A DNA stretch of 64,000 nt from Nodularia sp. NIES-3585 (GTDB lineage Bacteria; Cyanobacteriota; Cyanobacteriia; Cyanobacteriales; Nostocaceae): NCBI RefSeq assembly GCF_002218065.1, contig NZ_BDUB01000001.1, positions 4,621,118 to 4,685,117 on the forward strand, given 5' to 3'. Positions 53,921 through 63,859 of this stretch are shown here, piece by piece. The notes under the pieces are model-generated. The model searched no databases. It was not told the origin of the DNA and saw only the letters and a program-made list of their open reading frames with translations. Position 1 is the first letter of the stretch, and each line of letters starts with the position of its first letter. Both the position numbers and the translations under genes were made by a program.

Positions 53921-54937
53921 TTACTCCTCAGTGTTAGTTCTTGCTTCTAGATTGGACTCATTCTCCCATTCTTCCGTTGAGTCTTTAATCTCAACAGTCA
54001 AATTAGGAAGTCCCTCTAGTTTTTCCGCCGGACCAATGGCTTGGTTCAAAGGCACAAAAATTTTCAAGCCTGCTGGTACACAATGAACATCAATGGGAGT
54101 TGTGCCAATCATTTCACCATCTAAAACCACTTTTTGAGGGGGTTCAGCCTTGATTTTAAATCGATTCCCTCGCAGGTAGCCAATATCATCTCGTTCTACG
54201 GCGCTACTGGTTGAAGCCGTTTGGAATAGATGAAATGTTGCTGCGATCGCGCCGGCTTTACTTTCGGGAGACACGATTGTTAAATCTAGTAGTCCGTCAT
54301 CATAAATAATACCTGCCGGACCCTGAGCCAAGACAGAACTAGGAGGAGCAGCATTAGCCACTGTCACGGCTGAGGCCATCGTTGTAATAATTCTATCTTC
54401 AGTTTCAATTTCAACTTCAAAACTCTGTAAATTCCGCAGTTGTTGCACCCCGGCTAAAACATAAGCCATAATCCCAAAGCGTCTTTTCGCGTCCCGGTCT
54501 GCCAATTCTACGGTTTCCGCTTCAAAGCCGATACCTGCCAGTAGTACCATCGGCTTACCATTACAATAAGCTGCATCCACAGACCGAGTTTGTCCCTGTA
54601 AGATTGTCTCACAAGCAGCATCAATTGTGTCAGGTATTCTCAATGCTGCGGCGAAAGCGTTGGCTGTTCCCCGCGAAATAATCCCCAATGGGATACCAGT
54701 CCCGACTATAGCCATAGCCGCCGCAGATAAAGTCCCATCTCCCCCCGAAGCAATAATCGCTTCTACACCGCGTTCTACAGCAGCTTGCGCCAGTTCATCA
54801 GCACCAACTTCTGCCGTGGTTTGAAAAATCTCCAAGTCAATTTCTGGCTCTAATAATGCTCGAATCATTGCCAGTTCTTGTTCTGGATCACCTTGACCCG
54901 CAACGGGATTAAAGATTAGGCAAGCGGAACGGTTCAT
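53921..54937 (-). CDS. DAGK-family (YegS-like) lipid kinase
   Basis: 338-residue kinase of the diacylglycerol kinase catalytic family, which phosphorylates diacylglycerol or a similar lipid. The nucleotide motif GGDGTLSAAAMAI (about 64-76) and the second region (GTANAFAAAL, about 91-100) are present, with a beta-sandwich C-terminal domain (FKIKAEPPQKVVLDGEMIG). The N-terminal CLIFNPVAGQGDPEQEL is typical of YegS relatives. First gene of a two-gene operon with the metallophosphoesterase. Confidence 0.93.
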   Translation of the reverse strand: MNRSACLIFNPVAGQGDPEQELAMIRALLEPEIDLEIFQTTAEVGADELAQAAVERGVEAIIASGGDGTLSAAAMAIVGTGIPLGIISRGTANAFAAALRIPDTIDAACETILQGQTRSVDAAYCNGKPMVLLAGIGFEAETVELADRDAKRRFGIMAYVLAGVQQLRNLQSFEVEIETEDRIITTMASAVTVANAAPPSSVLAQGPAGIIYDDGLLDLTIVSPESKAGAIAATFHLFQTASTSSAVERDDIGYLRGNRFKIKAEPPQKVVLDGEMIGTTPIDVHCVPAGLKIFVPLNQAIGPAEKLEGLPNLTVEIKDSTEEWENESNLEARTNTEE

Positions 54938-55333
54938 AGGGTTGACGCTTAAGTTTTAATCAATAAGATACCAAATTATTCATAACTTCACTGAAAAATT
55001 ATCACTTCTATCCCTTGGAAGGTTTGCTCATCTATTAGGTAATCCAAATTTCACAATTCTTATTTACTGTTGAGTAATTGAAAAGAATGTAAACAAATGT
55101 AAAAAAAACAATAATAAACTTTACCTCAATTAGACAATAACAATCCGGATACTCACCCTCTGCGGTAGTCTAGATAAGTGTCAAGAACTCAGCCCTCAAT
55201 GTGTTGAGCTTGTAAGAGGCAAATCTGACGTGTTTAACTAGTCAATTGAGCCTAATTCTAAACACTTCGTGACTAAGTTGCCCGCATACCAAGTATTTCT
55301 ATTAATTTATCGCCTGGTTTGACCTATTGTTTT
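54938..55333. other. Divergent intergenic region, lipid kinase / hemC
   Basis: 396 bp with both promoters. AT-rich near 55080-55125 and with no assignable boxes. No gene, repeat or riboswitch class is recognised. Confidence 0.45.
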
Positions 55334-56305
55334 ATGACTTCAGTTGTTTCTAGTCCTGCTCGCACTATCCGCATTGGTTCTCGTAAAAGTCAACTCGCCC
55401 TAGTTCAGACCTACTGGGTACGAGAACAACTCCAAAAAAGCTTTCCTGATATCACTTTTGAAGTCCACACCATGTCTACCCAAGGCGACAATATCCTGGA
55501 TGTAGCATTAGCCAAAATTGGCGATAAAGGACTATTTACTAAAGAATTAGAAGTGGGAATGCTCAATCAGGAAATTGATTTTGCAGTTCATTCCTTGAAG
55601 GATCTACCGACTAATTTACCATCCGGGTTAACTCTGGCAGTAATTACAGAACGAGAAAACCCAGCAGATGCCTTAGTGGTACATGAAAAGTACAAAGATA
55701 AACAAATTGAGACTCTGCCCGCAGGTGCAGTAATTGGCACATCTTCTTTAAGACGACTAGCACAGTTACGCAACAAATTTCCCCATTTCACTTTTAAAGA
55801 TGTGCGGGGAAATTTAAATACACGCCTGAAAAAACTGGATGCAGGCGAATACGATGCCCTGATTTTGGCAGCCGCTGGTTTAGAGCGCTTGGGAATGAGC
55901 GATCGCGTGCATCAAATTCTCCCCAAGGAAATTTCGCTCCACGCAGTTGGACAAGGGGCTTTAGGCATCGAATGTCGTGCCGATGACAACGAAATTATCA
56001 CCATTCTCAAAGCTATTGAACACACCGAAACACGCGATCGCTGTCTCGCCGAAAGAGCATTTTTGCGGATTCTCGAAGGCGGTTGTCAAGTCCCCATCGG
56101 TGTAAATACTGTAATAGACGGTGATAATTTAACTCTAAGCGGCATAGTCGCCAGCGTCGATGGGCAAAAACTGGTCAAAGACACCGTAACTGGTGCTGCC
56201 AAAAATGCCGAACAATTAGGAGCAGAGTTAGCAGCGTTGTTAAGGGAACAAGGCGCACAAGAAATCCTAGAGGAAATATTTACCGAGATTCAACGGGGTT
56301 CCTAA
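55334..56305 (+). CDS. hemC: Porphobilinogen deaminase (hydroxymethylbilane synthase)
   Basis: 323-residue cytosolic enzyme that joins four porphobilinogens into hydroxymethylbilane, an early common step to haem, chlorophyll and bilins. The dipyrromethane cofactor cysteine is C251 ([10 protein letters not shown]). Catalytic-loop residues appear in [13 protein letters not shown] (14-26), VAHSLKDLP-like VHSLKDLP (85-92), [13 protein letters not shown] and [14 protein letters not shown]. The ATG at 55334 is preferred over an in-frame TTG 15 bp upstream. The gene is followed 105 bp later by glgA, probably separately controlled. Confidence 0.97.
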   Translation: MTSVVSSPARTIRIGSRKSQLALVQTYWVREQLQKSFPDITFEVHTMSTQGDNILDVALAKIGDKGLFTKELEVGMLNQEIDFAVHSLKDLPTNLPSGLTLAVITERENPADALVVHEKYKDKQIETLPAGAVIGTSSLRRLAQLRNKFPHFTFKDVRGNLNTRLKKLDAGEYDALILAAAGLERLGMSDRVHQILPKEISLHAVGQGALGIECRADDNEIITILKAIEHTETRDRCLAERAFLRILEGGCQVPIGVNTVIDGDNLTLSGIVASVDGQKLVKDTVTGAAKNAEQLGAELAALLREQGAQEILEEIFTEIQRGS

Positions 56306-56410
56306 GCAATTGGGTAAGCAGATGTGATTAGATCAGTAAGCAGTGAAAAACTAATAAGTATTCATTGACAACTGAAAACAGATAAGCAGAACCAGGGAAT
56401 AAAAACTACC

Positions 56411-57850
56411 ATGCGGATTCTATTCGTTGCAGCAGAAGCAGCTCCCGTTGCGAAAGTGGGAGGAATGGGGGATGTCGTGGGTGCATTGCCCAAAATCTTG
56501 AGAAAAATGGGGCATGATGTCCGCATCTTCTTACCTTATTACGGCTTTCTCCCAGACAAAATGGAGATTCCTGAAACACCGATTTGGAAGGGATCTGCCA
56601 TGTTCCAGAACTTTGATGTTTACGAAAGCATTTTACCTGGTACTGATGTTCCCTTATACTTATTTGGACATCCTGCTTTTTTACCCCGCCGAATTTATAG
56701 TGGTGATGATGAAGATTGGCGGTTTACTTTGTTTGCCAATGGTGCAGCTGAATTTTGCTGGAACCACTGGAAACCACAAATTATTCACTGTCACGATTGG
56801 CACACAGGAATGATTCCGGTGTGGATGCACCAAGACCCTGATATCAGCACTGTTTTTACTATTCATAACTTGGCTTATCAAGGGCCGTGGAGTTGGTATT
56901 TACAAAAAATTACTTGGTGTCCTTGGTATATGCAGGGACATAATACGATGGCAGCTGCGGTACAGTTTGCTGATCGGGTAAATACAGTTTCTCCCACTTA
57001 CGCCGAACAAATCAAAACTCCTGCTTACGGTGAAACCCTAGAAGGTTTGCTATCTTTCATTAGTGGTAAGTTATCCGGGATTATCAACGGCATAGACCTG
57101 GAAGTTTACGATCCCGGAAACGATAAAGCCCTGGCTCAATCGTTTACTATCGATACCCTAGATAAACGCAAGGCGAACAAAATTGCTTTGCAAGAAGAAG
57201 TGGGTTTAGAAGTGAACAGCAGAGCCTTTTTAATTGGGATGGTGACAAGGTTAGTCGAGCAAAAAGGCATTGATTTGCTTTTGCAAATGCTAGATCGGTT
57301 CATGGCTTATACAGATGCCCAATTCGTATTATTGGGAACAGGCGATCGCAACTACGAAACCCAAATGTGGCAGTTAGCATCACGCTATCCCGGACGCATG
57401 GCAACTTATTTGCTATATAACGATGCCCTATCTCGCCGGATTTATGCTGGTGCTGATACCTTCCTCATGCCTAGCCGATTTGAACCCTGCGGTATCAGTC
57501 AAATGATGTCTTTGCGTTATGGTTGTCCTCCCATTGTGCGCCGTACAGGTGGATTAGTTGACACAGTATCGCACCACGACCCCATGAACGCCGCCGGAAC
57601 TGGTTATTGCTTTGACCGCTATGAACCCCTAGACCTGTTCACCTGTATGATCCGAGCTTGGGAAGGCTTCCGTTTCCAACCTCAGTGGCAGGAATTGCAA
57701 AAACGTGGTATGAGCCAGAACTTCAGTTGGTATGAATCAGCCAAGCAGTATGTAAAGTTATATAGATCGATTTTCGGCTTACCAGAGTCAGAGGAACAGC
57801 CACAACCTGAGTTAGTAGTCACAGAACCAGTAAAAAGCAGCAAATCCTGA
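56411..57850 (+). CDS. glgA: Glycogen synthase
   Basis: 479-residue family-5 glycosyltransferase that extends glycogen from ADP-glucose. The ADP-binding KVGG is at 15-18 ([18 protein letters not shown]), and the C-terminal donor site has [19 protein letters not shown] and the [10 protein letters not shown] loop. Length and ends are normal. There is no strong binding site before the ATG. It shares direction with hemC but is separated by 105 bp. Confidence 0.97.
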   Translation: MRILFVAAEAAPVAKVGGMGDVVGALPKILRKMGHDVRIFLPYYGFLPDKMEIPETPIWKGSAMFQNFDVYESILPGTDVPLYLFGHPAFLPRRIYSGDDEDWRFTLFANGAAEFCWNHWKPQIIHCHDWHTGMIPVWMHQDPDISTVFTIHNLAYQGPWSWYLQKITWCPWYMQGHNTMAAAVQFADRVNTVSPTYAEQIKTPAYGETLEGLLSFISGKLSGIINGIDLEVYDPGNDKALAQSFTIDTLDKRKANKIALQEEVGLEVNSRAFLIGMVTRLVEQKGIDLLLQMLDRFMAYTDAQFVLLGTGDRNYETQMWQLASRYPGRMATYLLYNDALSRRIYAGADTFLMPSRFEPCGISQMMSLRYGCPPIVRRTGGLVDTVSHHDPMNAAGTGYCFDRYEPLDLFTCMIRAWEGFRFQPQWQELQKRGMSQNFSWYESAKQYVKLYRSIFGLPESEEQPQPELVVTEPVKSSKS

Positions 57851-57979
57851 TTGATCGACATCCATCACTTTGCAGCTAAACGAAGTACACATCTTCAGAT
57901 GATAAATCTTCTGGGGTGGGCATCCTGCCCGCCCTTTTTGGTAGGGTGTGTTGTCGCGTAGCGCAACGCACCATCCTAT

Positions 57980-58014
57980 ACCCACTCCCTACTCCCTACT
58001 CCCTACTCCCCAGC
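57980..58014. repeat. Reverse-oriented heptamer array (CTCCCTA)
   Basis: About five units of the GGGGAGT class, ending in the shared CCCCAGCTATA tail, directly after half of the GGGTGTGTT inverted repeat. Between glgA and the M23 gene. Confidence 0.88.
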
Positions 58015-58077
58015 TATACTATCCTGATATTGCCAGTTGTACATTGAAACAACACTTAATAAAAAAGTGTCTAAATA

Positions 58078-58779
58078 ATGATGTTTATGGCAAAAGTCAA
58101 GATGATTACTTATGGCTTGATTGCATTAATTAGCTTAATTGCTGTAGTAAATATAAATAATACTGCCTTGACTGAGTTAGTACAAGATTATCCAATTCAG
58201 TATATTCCTCTTCCGTCTTCTAACTTAATCTGGCCAACTCAAGGATTTATTTCTCAAGGCTTCCGCAAATATCAACATGAAGGAATTGATATCGCCGGGG
58301 CTGCTGGGACTCCTATTTTTGCTGCTGCATCCGGTACTGTGATCAAAACAGGTTGGGATAATTGGGGATTAGGCAATGCCATAGAAATTAAACATCTTGA
58401 TGAAAGTATCACAGTTTATGGACATAATAGCCGTTTATGGGTGAGTAAGGGTCAACAGGTGACTCAAGGTCAAATTATTGCCGAGATGGGTTCTACAGGC
58501 AATAGTTCAGCCCCTCATCTGCACTTTGAAGTTTATCTCAATGGTAAAGTAGCATCTGACCCCATTGACTTGTTAGCATCTGCAACCACAGAAAAAGAAC
58601 CACCGTCTCCCAATCAACCAGTCTCAACCCCCCCAACAGCACAGAAAGTTTCACCGTCACAACTAATCCCCATAATTCTTCCATCTGTGATCATTGATAG
58701 TGAATGCAGTGGCATCACAATTCTTAAAGGTGAAACTGCAAATAAGCTCATAAAAATTTGTCAAGACAATGGTCAGTGA
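58078..58779 (+). CDS. M23-family peptidoglycan metallopeptidase
   Basis: 233-residue exported or membrane-anchored LytM-type zinc endopeptidase that cuts peptidoglycan cross-links. The N-terminal hydrophobic segment (about 10-25) is a signal or anchor. The zinc motif is H67-x3-D71 (HEGID) with H149 of HLHF (147-150), and H116 (YGHNS) and H147 are catalytic. Several in-frame ATGs lie within the first nine codons and no ribosome binding site decides. The C-terminus has a Pro/Ser-rich tail and two Cys. It is a likely partner of the peptidoglycan-binding protein 290 bp downstream. Confidence 0.9.
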   Translation: MMFMAKVKMITYGLIALISLIAVVNINNTALTELVQDYPIQYIPLPSSNLIWPTQGFISQGFRKYQHEGIDIAGAAGTPIFAAASGTVIKTGWDNWGLGNAIEIKHLDESITVYGHNSRLWVSKGQQVTQGQIIAEMGSTGNSSAPHLHFEVYLNGKVASDPIDLLASATTEKEPPSPNQPVSTPPTAQKVSPSQLIPIILPSVIIDSECSGITILKGETANKLIKICQDNGQ

Positions 58780-59032
58780 TTTGATGTTGGGCATTGAAGA
58801 CAAAATCTCACTGCACCGATTAAGATCCCCATCTGGGAATATTAATAAAATTTCAAAAAACAGATATTTAAACCCTTATAGAGCCAGGCTTTTAGCCAAA
58901 AAAAGAAAAATGTGTTTGTTTCATTAGTTGCGAGGGTATTTAATCCTGTTAAACTTTTTTAATAACTGAAATCTAAATATTCAGTAATTTGAAATACGGA
59001 CAAATTAAATATAGAGTAAAATCTAGTAATTA

Positions 59033-59048
59033 TTGGTAAATTACCAAT
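59033..59048. promoter_or_regulatory. Palindrome upstream of peptidoglycan-binding gene
   Basis: TTGGTAAATTACCAAT is a nearly perfect palindrome 22 bp before the start codon. It overlaps the expected promoter or leader and could be an operator. A related spaced pair (ATTGGTAAT and AATTACCAAT) occurs at 31723-31755. Confidence 0.4.
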
Positions 59049-59070
59049 TTATTGCATAAGGGGGCGCATT

Positions 59071-59946
59071 ATGGACTACATGGCTTATTCACATATGTTT
59101 ATGGCCAATGAAGAAGCGAATGAAAATATTGAATACAATCTTCCTAACTTTCAGCTTGAGTGGAAAAAACTTTTTCGGACAGATGCGATAGTTACAGCCA
59201 CAGCAGACGATCTTCCCCACTCGAAATTCCACTGGCTAAATTTTCTCAAATCTTCTGCGTGGTTAGCTTTAGCTGGCATTAGTTTACTGTTTGCCACAGT
59301 TACCCACGCTCAAACAGCTTCAACATCATATGTGATCACTAACGGTAGTTGTCTGCGTGTCCGTGAAGATGCCAACCTCAATTCCCGAATTTTGGACTGT
59401 CTTCCTAATCGTACTCAAATACAGACTACGGAAATTATCAATGGTTTCGCTCGGCTATCTCGAAATAGATTCGTTTCGGCAAGATGGATTGGCAGTACAC
59501 CAAATAACCGTCCTGTCAACCCTATTGGTGGTACAGGTGGGCAAGTTAATCTGACTTTGGGATCTAGGGGTGCGGCTGTGACAGAAGTTCAAAGAGCTTT
59601 GGGTGTGCAACAAACGGGATATTATGGACCTACAACTACTCGCGTAGTCCGAGAATTTCAGGCTCGGAATAACTTACGTGTAGATGGTATTGTCGGCCCC
59701 CAAACTCGCAGTGCAATTTTTAGACCTGGCAACCAAACTGCTACTGGTACAGGTGGGCAAGTTAATCTGAGTTTGGGATCTAGCGGTGCGGCTGTAACAG
59801 AAGTTCAAAGAGCTTTAGGTGTGCAACAAACTGGATATTATGGCCCGACCACGACTCGCGTAGTCCGAGAATTTCAGGCTCGGAATAACTTACGTGTAGA
59901 TGGCATCGTCGGACCCCAAACTCGCAGTGCAATTTTTAGAACTTAA
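59071..59946 (+). CDS. Exported SH3-like and peptidoglycan-binding protein
   Basis: 291-residue protein. An unusually long N-terminus (1-59) precedes a hydrophobic export segment (60-80, ending VTHA). A bacterial SH3-like domain (about 86-142, CLRVREDANLNSRILDCLPN) and two PG_binding_1 domains (158-219 and 229-291) follow. The two domains are almost identical in DNA as well as protein, so the duplication is recent. It probably binds cell-wall glycan or peptide and may position the upstream M23 peptidase. It overlaps wecB by 11 bp tail-to-tail. Confidence 0.9.
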   Translation: MDYMAYSHMFMANEEANENIEYNLPNFQLEWKKLFRTDAIVTATADDLPHSKFHWLNFLKSSAWLALAGISLLFATVTHAQTASTSYVITNGSCLRVREDANLNSRILDCLPNRTQIQTTEIINGFARLSRNRFVSARWIGSTPNNRPVNPIGGTGGQVNLTLGSRGAAVTEVQRALGVQQTGYYGPTTTRVVREFQARNNLRVDGIVGPQTRSAIFRPGNQTATGTGGQVNLSLGSSGAAVTEVQRALGVQQTGYYGPTTTRVVREFQARNNLRVDGIVGPQTRSAIFRT

Positions 59947-61054
59947 GCTCTAAATAATTTTGCACAATTTCTAAAATGCGTTCGGCTGCATGACCATCTC
60001 CATAGGGATTTATGGCGTTTGCCATTGCTTGATAGACTTTGGGTTGACTGAGTAATTCACCAGCAGCTTGAACAATGTTTTGGGTTGTAGTTCCGACAAG
60101 TTTAGCTGTACCCGCAGTGACAGCCTCTGGCCTTTCTGTTGTATCTCTGAGAACCAATACTGGTTTTCCCAGGCTAGGGGCTTCTTCTTGCAAACCACCT
60201 GAATCAGTTAATAAGAAATGCGATCGCTCAATGGCTCCCACAAGTTCGGCATAATCTAAAGGTTCAATTAAAAAGATGCGCGGATGGTTTCCTAAAAGTT
60301 TCTGTAATGGTTCTCGCACTGTGGGGTTACGGTGCAATGGTAATAGCAAGGCTGTATCAGAAAACTTATCTAATATCTGTAAAAATGCTTGAGCGATCGC
60401 TTGCAGTGGTTCTCCCCAATTTTCCCGTCGATGGACTGTTGCTAACAAGGTACGATATGAGTTCCAATCTAAACCTGGTACATTACAGGCGGGTTTACTT
60501 GCAGCTACATTTAAAAGTGCATCAATGACGGTGTTACCTGTGATGTGAATTTCTCCCAAAACCCCAGAACGTTGTAAGTTCTCCGCCGCCCAAGGCGTTG
60601 GCGCAAAATGTAACTGCGTCAGTTGAGAAATCAACCGCCGATTTGCTTCTTCTGGATAGGGATTAAATAAGTCATCAGTTCTTAACCCAGCTTCTACATG
60701 ACCAACAGGAATTTTTTGATAAAAAGCTGCCAAAGCTGCGGCAAAAGCGGTGGTAGTATCTCCCTGAACTATGACGAAATCCGGCTGACTTTTTTGAAAT
60801 AATGCTTCTAATCCCTGTAAGCTGCGGCAAGTAATATCATTTAAAGTTTGCTGAGGCTGCATAATTTCTAGATCATCATCAGCCTTCAGGTGGAACAACT
60901 GCATCACTTGCTCAACCATCTCCCGATGCTGTCCAGTTAAAATTAGCTGTAACTCAAATATTGGCGACTGTTGAAATACTTGAATGACTGGAGCAAGTTT
61001 AATGGCTTCCGGTCGTGTACCCAAAATAATGCAAATTTTCTGTTTAATGGTCAT
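59936..61054 (-). CDS. wecB: UDP-N-acetylglucosamine 2-epimerase, non-hydrolysing
   Basis: 372-residue GT-B-fold enzyme that interconverts UDP-GlcNAc and UDP-ManNAc, supplying ManNAc for surface glycans. It has the N-terminal GTRPEAIKLAPVI, the LTGQHREMVEQV region, QGDTTTAFA and HVEAGLRTDD motifs, and the C-terminal LTDSGGLQEEAPSLGKPVLVLRDTTERPE. Length is normal. It may supply substrate to a polysaccharide made elsewhere, including the glycosyltransferase locus at 5-13 kb, but the distance argues against one transcript. Confidence 0.96.
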   Translation of the reverse strand: MTIKQKICIILGTRPEAIKLAPVIQVFQQSPIFELQLILTGQHREMVEQVMQLFHLKADDDLEIMQPQQTLNDITCRSLQGLEALFQKSQPDFVIVQGDTTTAFAAALAAFYQKIPVGHVEAGLRTDDLFNPYPEEANRRLISQLTQLHFAPTPWAAENLQRSGVLGEIHITGNTVIDALLNVAASKPACNVPGLDWNSYRTLLATVHRRENWGEPLQAIAQAFLQILDKFSDTALLLPLHRNPTVREPLQKLLGNHPRIFLIEPLDYAELVGAIERSHFLLTDSGGLQEEAPSLGKPVLVLRDTTERPEAVTAGTAKLVGTTTQNIVQAAGELLSQPKVYQAMANAINPYGDGHAAERILEIVQNYLELKF

Positions 61055-61228
61055 TTTTTTTAAATATATAAATATACAAAACTAGTAAACTCTGAACCTG
61101 AGCGCTAAAGCACTCACTACAAACTATAGCAATCCTATTTAAATTGGGAAAATTGCCAGCTATAAAATCCCGGTATCTTGAAGACAGCGGGATTCTACAT
61201 TGCTCACAAAAATGGAAATATGAAAAAA

Positions 61229-61243
61229 CCCGGCTTAACCGGG
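61229..61243 (-). terminator. Rho-independent terminator
   Basis: CCCGG, loop of five, CCGGG, followed on the minus strand by six T (61223-61228). It ends the small membrane-protein gene 35 bp beyond its stop. Confidence 0.88.
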
Positions 61244-61277
61244 CAGATGCTCTGTTTGTCGAATGAAAAATGACGAA

Positions 61278-61652
61278 CTATACCTCGATGTCACAAGTTA
61301 AAGGACAAGCAGCATATACAGAAGTCTGCATTTGTTCAGCTTCTCCATTTAACCAGTTCAACCACTTGACTTGGTTCGGATGTATACCCTTAAAAGTCAA
61401 TACGCCAGCAGCGATCATGACTGCCAAGACGTTAAACATGATTAAACCGCCTGATACGAGCAGAACTGCACTAACAGGCATTACAGATTGCAACACAATT
61501 GACAACAAGCATCCGACCGTAGCCATTACAAAGACTAATGGAAAACCGACAACCAGCAAGCATACTGCCAATGTGAAAGTCCAAATCAAAAAACTTTTGA
61601 TCATCATCAAGGAGTAGGTCTTTCCTAGATTAGAGCTTTGAGCCGAAACCAT
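61278..61652 (-). CDS. Small membrane protein of unknown function
   Basis: 124-residue protein with three hydrophobic segments (about 18-40, 44-66, 68-90) and a soluble C-terminus with two Cys (CPLTC). I do not recognise the family. AGGAGG lies 8 bp before the ATG, and a terminator follows the stop, so it is very likely a real single-gene unit. The overlapping frame on the plus strand (61270-61617) lacks both signals and is rejected. Confidence 0.75.
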   Translation of the reverse strand: MVSAQSSNLGKTYSLMMIKSFLIWTFTLAVCLLVVGFPLVFVMATVGCLLSIVLQSVMPVSAVLLVSGGLIMFNVLAVMIAAGVLTFKGIHPNQVKWLNWLNGEAEQMQTSVYAACPLTCDIEV

Positions 61653-62541
61653 GACTTTTCCTCCTAAAAATATACAGCAAGGTTTTTATCTCAGTCATAT
61701 ATCGTTTTTAACGAGTTAACTGAATCGTTGAATTGATTGATTGAAGTTTCAGTATATAAAAAGGTTTTCATAAAATGAGCATTTATTTACTAAACTTTAC
61801 ACTTGATTTTTTGTACCTGTGAATGTAACGTCAACTTCACATTTAATTAGTGACCTAGTTTGTGGCATCTATCTTTAGGAATAGAGCATAATCTGCCTTT
61901 GTTCTACAAGTGCATTTACCACTCTAGAATTCAGCTTTGCTTAACACTTCTTATAAAAACTGCCCTCTATTCTCATAATTCTCATAAAAGTTGGAAAAAT
62001 TTGTCCCTGTTAATTTTGGGATCTATTTGTGTATGTGCTTGACCGAAGAGGCAGAGGAGCAGGGAGCGACAAGGCGGGGCGACTTGAAACTCTCTTGCCA
62101 AAAGGGTTATGAGCAACTAAATTTATTTATGCTCCAAGGAAAAGATTTATGAATCGTAGACGCGGTTCTCTACGAGATGCTTTGCACAAGAAATAATGCG
62201 TCCTTGTTTGAGAGCAACTACATTTATGGGGTCTTCTCCCCTGCTCCCTTTCCTGTTTGTTGACACCAAAAATTCTTAGTGAGCAGACTTAGTATTTAAA
62301 CTTACTTTTAATTATAGCTATATATACTGTAGGGCTTGAAGGGATGTAGTGTGTTAAACAAGTCTATATGCGAAGAAATTCAAAATATTATTTTGAGGCA
62401 AAAGATATCCAAGTATGAAAAATCGAATCTAACCGATTGTGTCCTTGAAATTCTTAGTCAGCTTTTCAGGGCATTCAAAGCAACCACCCACAAGAGATTT
62501 TCTCCGGATTTCAGTTGATAAGTTCTACATTTTAAAGTTAT
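61653..62541. other. Intergenic region before pilT
   Basis: 889 bp without a supported gene. Two 60-residue frames (61860, 62336) have no recognisable domains or binding sites. The middle (62040-62260) contains C- and A-rich repeat-like DNA resembling the gap at 30119-30305. The pilT promoter is not obvious. Confidence 0.5.
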
Positions 62542-63801
62542 ATGACAGAATCACAGATTCCCACAAATTCAAATCCTGTTGCGCCTCGGAACATACCGCC
62601 AGTACCGCCACCTCCGCCATCTTTATTGACACAACGCCAGTCTACACAAACGTTGGATATGTCAATTCATAAGAATTCCAGCCATCGTCCGGGTAGTCCC
62701 CCACCGATGACTACTTCTCTAATTGTCAAAAGTAGCAGTCCAGCGATTAGTTTAGCGCAGATGATTAGAGAAGCTTATGATTTAGAATATTCTGATCTTC
62801 ATGTGGGAGTAGGTGAAATCCCCCGTTTCCGTAACCGAGGAGAAATTCAAATCACGGATCATCCAGAAACAGATTCAGAGACATTTATGAGTTGGTTGAG
62901 GGAGGTGTTGACTGAGGCAGAAATTAAGCATTTTCAAGAACATCTAGAATTTGATGGTGCAACTCAGTACGACTTTGCTCGTGTGAGAATTAACGTTTTT
63001 GGCTCCCTCAAAGGCTATGCAATGGTGATGCGGTTAATTCCCCTGAGAATCTTGTCTATGGAACAGTTGAGATTACCGCCTGTGCTTCGGGATATTTGCC
63101 ATTACCACAAAGGGTTAATTTTAGTGACTGGCCCAACTGGTTCTGGTAAATCAACGACAATGGCGGCAATGATTGACTATATCAATAGAGAGATGGCTAA
63201 ACATATCATCACCATTGAAGACCCGATTGAATTTGTCCACCAAAGCCGCAAATCCTTAGTCAAGCAACGGGAAGTAGGAATGCACACCCGGCGATTTGAC
63301 AATGCTTTAAAAGCAGCTTTACGGGAAGATCCAGATTTAATTCTGGTGGGGGAAATGCGCGATAAAGAAACCGTGAATACTGCCCTGAAAGCGGCTCAGA
63401 CTGGTCACTTGGTCATGGGTACTCTGCACACCAATAGTGCGGTGAAAACCATTGAGCGGATTCTCAATCTTTACTCAGGGGAAGAACAAGATGCAATGCG
63501 GGTGGGAATTTCTGAGTCTTTAGTGGCAGTGATTGCTCAAGGTTTATGCCGCACAACTGATGGTAAGCGGGCGGCATTCCACGATATCATGATCAACACT
63601 GAGGCCATCAAAGAATGGATCAAAGATGGTAAATATGATGAAATTACCGAGTTGATGAAGCAAGCCAGTTTTGACGGCATGATTACGATGAATCAGTCTT
63701 TGCTCAATCTCTACCACGAAGGTCGGATTACAGAAGAAACGGCTTTGGAAATGTCGCCAACTCCTAACGAAATGGCACAGTTTCTTCGAGGACGAGTTTA
63801 G
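62542..63801 (+). CDS. pilT: PilT-family type IV pilus retraction ATPase
   Basis: 419-residue hexameric ATPase that retracts type IV pili for twitching and DNA uptake, or a PilT2-like paralogue that steers phototaxis. Walker A is GPTGSGKS (197-204), Walker B DLILVGEMRD (265-274) and the HxH-type box GTLHTNSAVKTIERI (293-307) is complete. A Pro-rich, probably disordered N-terminus (1-60, VPPPPPSLL) is longer than in typical PilT. The DUF1264-like end (AIKEWIKDGKYDEITELMKQ) is normal. Cyanobacterial Hfq, encoded at 37.4 kb, binds the partner motor PilB. A further gene starts about 60 bp downstream. Confidence 0.94.
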   Translation: MTESQIPTNSNPVAPRNIPPVPPPPPSLLTQRQSTQTLDMSIHKNSSHRPGSPPPMTTSLIVKSSSPAISLAQMIREAYDLEYSDLHVGVGEIPRFRNRGEIQITDHPETDSETFMSWLREVLTEAEIKHFQEHLEFDGATQYDFARVRINVFGSLKGYAMVMRLIPLRILSMEQLRLPPVLRDICHYHKGLILVTGPTGSGKSTTMAAMIDYINREMAKHIITIEDPIEFVHQSRKSLVKQREVGMHTRRFDNALKAALREDPDLILVGEMRDKETVNTALKAAQTGHLVMGTLHTNSAVKTIERILNLYSGEEQDAMRVGISESLVAVIAQGLCRTTDGKRAAFHDIMINTEAIKEWIKDGKYDEITELMKQASFDGMITMNQSLLNLYHEGRITEETALEMSPTPNEMAQFLRGRV

Positions 63802-63809
63802 AATAGAGG

Positions 63810-63840
63810 GTAAAAAAATTTGTTTTTTACTTTTGTTTTC
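63810..63840 (+). terminator. Weak AT-rich hairpin after pilT
   Basis: GTAAAAAA and TTTTTTAC with a five-base loop, followed by TTTTGTTTT, just after the pilT stop. The stem is mostly A/T, so termination is likely to be incomplete. Confidence 0.35.
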
Positions 63841-63859
63841 CCTCAACCGTGTAACTGAT

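Noticed and set aside
61270-61617. 115-residue plus-strand frame opposite the small membrane protein
   Set aside because: The opposite strand has an AGGAGG site, membrane helices and a terminator. This frame has none of these and is its shadow.
61860-62518. Two 60-residue frames in the gap before pilT
   Set aside because: No binding sites, no recognisable motif and repeat-like DNA around them.
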